Origin: Saccharopolyspora hordei
GTDB lineage: Bacteria; Actinomycetota; Actinomycetes; Mycobacteriales; Pseudonocardiaceae
Assembly: GCF_013410345.1 (NCBI RefSeq)
Contig: NZ_JACCFJ010000001.1
Location: 2,889,001 to 2,953,000, forward strand
Direction: 5' to 3'
DNA: 64,000 bases
Shown here piece after piece: positions 62,305 to 64,000 of this stretch (its first letter is position 1; each line of letters begins with the position of its first letter). The notes under the pieces were generated by a model. That model did no database searches and was not told where the DNA came from. It saw only the letters and a list, made by a program, of their open reading frames with translations. A program made the position numbers and the translations under genes.

Positions 62305-63072
62305 GTGACCACCTCGGAGCCCGTGCGCGGCGAGCCGGACATCGCCCGGGTCGCCTCCGCCTTCGCCGACCCGCGACGCGCGCGGGTGCTGATGGCGCTG
62401 GCCGACGGGCGCGCCCTCCCGGCCGGGCGGCTGGCCGCGGAGGCCGGGACCGCCGCCTCCACCATCAGCAACCACCTCGCCGTGCTGCTGGACCACGGTC
62501 TCGTCACCGTCGAGAAGCACGGCCGTCACCGGTACTACCGGCTGAGCAGCAGCGAGGTCGAGGGCGTCCTGGAAGCCCTCGCCGGACTCGCGCCCCGCAC
62601 CCCGGTCACCTCCTTGCGCCAGCACACCCGCGCCGCCGCGCTGCGCGCCGCCCGCACCTGCTACCACCACCTCGCCGGGCGCGCCGGAGTCGCGCTGTTC
62701 CAGCAGTTCCTCGCCGCCGGGTGGATCACCGGCGGCGACGGCGAGCACCACCCCGGGGCCACCCGCGACCGGCTCTCCGCGCCGGGGCGGGGCACCCACT
62801 ACCGGCTCACCCCGGACGGCGCCGCCGGGCTCGCGGCCTGGCACATCGCGCCGAGGCTGCTCTCCACCGAGCGTCCCCTGCGCTACTGCGTGGACTGGAC
62901 CGAGGAAGCCCACCACCTCGCCGGCCCCCTCGGCGCCGCGATCACCACCCGGCTCTTCGAGCTCGGCTGGATCACCCGCGGCACCGTCCCGCGCAGCGTC
63001 CGCGTCACCGAGCGAGGACGGGACGGACTCGCCGCGCTGACCTCAGGCAGTCGGCTCAGCAGCACCGGCTAG
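62305..63072 (+). CDS. ArsR-like winged-helix regulator
   Basis: This 255-aa protein has an N-terminal ArsR-type winged helix (SAFADPRRARVLMALADGRALPAGRLAAEAGTAASTISNHLAVLLDHGLV, then the wing KHGRHRYYRL). A longer C-terminal region looks like a second winged helix (RGTHYRLTPDGAAGLAAW). No metal-binding Cys pair is present, so the ligand is probably organic. It faces the MFS exporter and is likely its repressor. Confidence 0.85.
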   Translation: MTTSEPVRGEPDIARVASAFADPRRARVLMALADGRALPAGRLAAEAGTAASTISNHLAVLLDHGLVTVEKHGRHRYYRLSSSEVEGVLEALAGLAPRTPVTSLRQHTRAAALRAARTCYHHLAGRAGVALFQQFLAAGWITGGDGEHHPGATRDRLSAPGRGTHYRLTPDGAAGLAAWHIAPRLLSTERPLRYCVDWTEEAHHLAGPLGAAITTRLFELGWITRGTVPRSVRVTERGRDGLAALTSGSRLSSTG

Positions 63073-64000
63073 CGGCACACGATCCGCACGGAGTGCCACC
63101 CGGTCGCCCCGTCCGGCACCACGCCTCGGGGCTGCGCGGTCTGGGTCTGCCCCGCGCGGTCGGTGGCCCGGCACTCGAGCACGTGCTCCCCGGGCGCCAG
63201 CTCCAGCACGGCCCGCCACATCCGCCAGGTGTCCCGGCTGACGTCCGCGGCCAGCTCCGCGGCCTGCCACGGCCCGCCGTCCGCGCGCACCTCGACCCGG
63301 TCGATCCCGGTGTGCTGCGCCCAGGCGATCCCGGCGACCGTGACCGCCCCGGCGGGCACCGGCGGACCCGGTTGCGGCCGGTCGATGCGGGACTGGGTCT
63401 TGATCGGCGCGGTCCGCGCCCACCCGCGCCGCTCCCAGTAGTGGGCCCGGTCGAAGGTGGTCACCTCGGCGTCCACCAGCCACTTCGTCGCCGAGACGTA
63501 GCCGTACAGGCCGGGAACGACCATCCGCACCGGGAACCCGTGCTCCGCCGGCAGCGGCTCGCCGTTCATCGCGACCGCCAGCAGCGCGCCCCGGTCGGGT
63601 TCGAGCAGCACGTCCAGCGGGGTGCCCGCGGTGTAGCCGTCGACGCTGGTGGTGAACAGCTGCTGCGCCCCGGGCCGCACCCCGGCCTCCAGCAGCAGGT
63701 CCCGCACCGGCACCCCGGTGAAGACGGCGGTGGAGATCAGCGGGCCACCGACCGGGTTGGAGACGCAGGTGAGGGTGATCGGCCGGGACTCCAGCCGACG
63801 CCGGAGCAGGTCGTCGTAGGTCAGCACGAGCTCCCGCTGCACCATCCCGTGCAGCCGCAGCTGCCAGTCCTCGGCGCTCAGCTGCGGGACCACCAGTGCG
63901 GTGTCGATCCGGTAGAAGTCCCGGTTGCTGGTGAGGAACGCGGGGGTGCCGGAGGCGGCGAAGTCGGCCCGCGGCGGGATCGGCGGGGCCGGGACGTCCG
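63069..64000 (-). CDS. Sulfite-oxidase-like molybdopterin oxidoreductase (N-terminus beyond window)
   Basis: The frame is open through the right edge, so the N-terminus is missing; about 310 residues are visible. The molybdenum cofactor domain has FLTSNRDFYRIDTAL, the Mo-ligating Cys in TLTCVSNPVGGPL, and GFPVRMVVPGLYGYVSATKWL. A dimerisation domain follows with VAGIAWAQHTGIDRVEVRADGGPW. Such actinobacterial enzymes are often membrane-anchored; that part is not visible. The reaction is unknown. Its stop overlaps the convergent ArsR-like stop. Confidence 0.88.
   Translation of the reverse strand, partial: DVPAPPIPPRADFAASGTPAFLTSNRDFYRIDTALVVPQLSAEDWQLRLHGMVQRELVLTYDDLLRRRLESRPITLTCVSNPVGGPLISTAVFTGVPVRDLLLEAGVRPGAQQLFTTSVDGYTAGTPLDVLLEPDRGALLAVAMNGEPLPAEHGFPVRMVVPGLYGYVSATKWLVDAEVTTFDRAHYWERRGWARTAPIKTQSRIDRPQPGPPVPAGAVTVAGIAWAQHTGIDRVEVRADGGPWQAAELAADVSRDTWRMWRAVLELAPGEHVLECRATDRAGQTQTAQPRGVVPDGATGWHSVRIVCR

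Overview
The window is GC-rich DNA from an actinobacterium, most likely a Pseudonocardiaceae member such as Saccharopolyspora. The evidence is the many GTG starts, RbpA, a Ppm1-Lnt pair, a TetR/bioB pair with BioQ-type operators, a DtxR/IdeR-type iron box and a type I-E CRISPR repeat typical of actinomycetes. The genus is inferred from style only.

Left part (1-11262) is an aromatic-acid catabolic island. It opens with the tail of a terephthalate-type set: a PdxA-family dihydrodiol dehydrogenase, a ferredoxin-FNR oxygenase reductase and an aromatic-acid/H+ symporter. An operon follows in the order Rieske alpha, beta, unknown 106-aa protein, SDR dehydrogenase, 3Fe-4S-type ferredoxin, ferredoxin reductase, class II aldolase-fold decarboxylase. 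That is the order known for Gram-positive phthalate 3,4-dioxygenase (pht/pad) clusters. A MatC/SLC13-type carrier and an IclR regulator close the island. Both routes would end at protocatechuate. The operon promoter and the carrier promoter share short sequence elements that may be the IclR operator.

Middle part (11300-25134) is a complete type I-E CRISPR-Cas locus: cas3, cas8e, cse2, cas7e, cas5e, cas6e, cas1, cas2. It lies between two outward-transcribed arrays (17 and 18 recognisable repeats). The whole locus sits between two decayed pieces of the same serine recombinase, which share a 144-bp direct repeat; the right-hand piece runs into a tRNA-Leu(GAG) gene. Both arrays share a short motif directly before the first repeat. 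Cas6e appears to have Arg at the position of the usual catalytic His. Older repeat fossils lie beside both arrays.

Right part (25254-64000) looks like ordinary chromosome. It holds an M20 peptidase, a XerC-like recombinase and an iron-box-linked module (HemK2-like methyltransferase, CDGSH protein, haem-oxygenase-like protein, YbdK-type ligase). A C39-like protein and two permeases follow. Next is a sulfate-activation cassette (degenerate sulfurylase fused to APS kinase, TSUP permease, CysQ, CysD, CysN, sulfotransferase), which can make and recycle PAPS but has no reductase nearby. The rest includes bioB with a divergent BioQ-like repressor, a phosphodiesterase, an Atg22-like MFS protein, rbpA behind a sigma-R-like promoter, ppm1-lnt, a DUF3574 protein, a 1530-residue TPR-CHAT protein, several transporter/regulator pairs and a truncated molybdopterin oxidoreductase.
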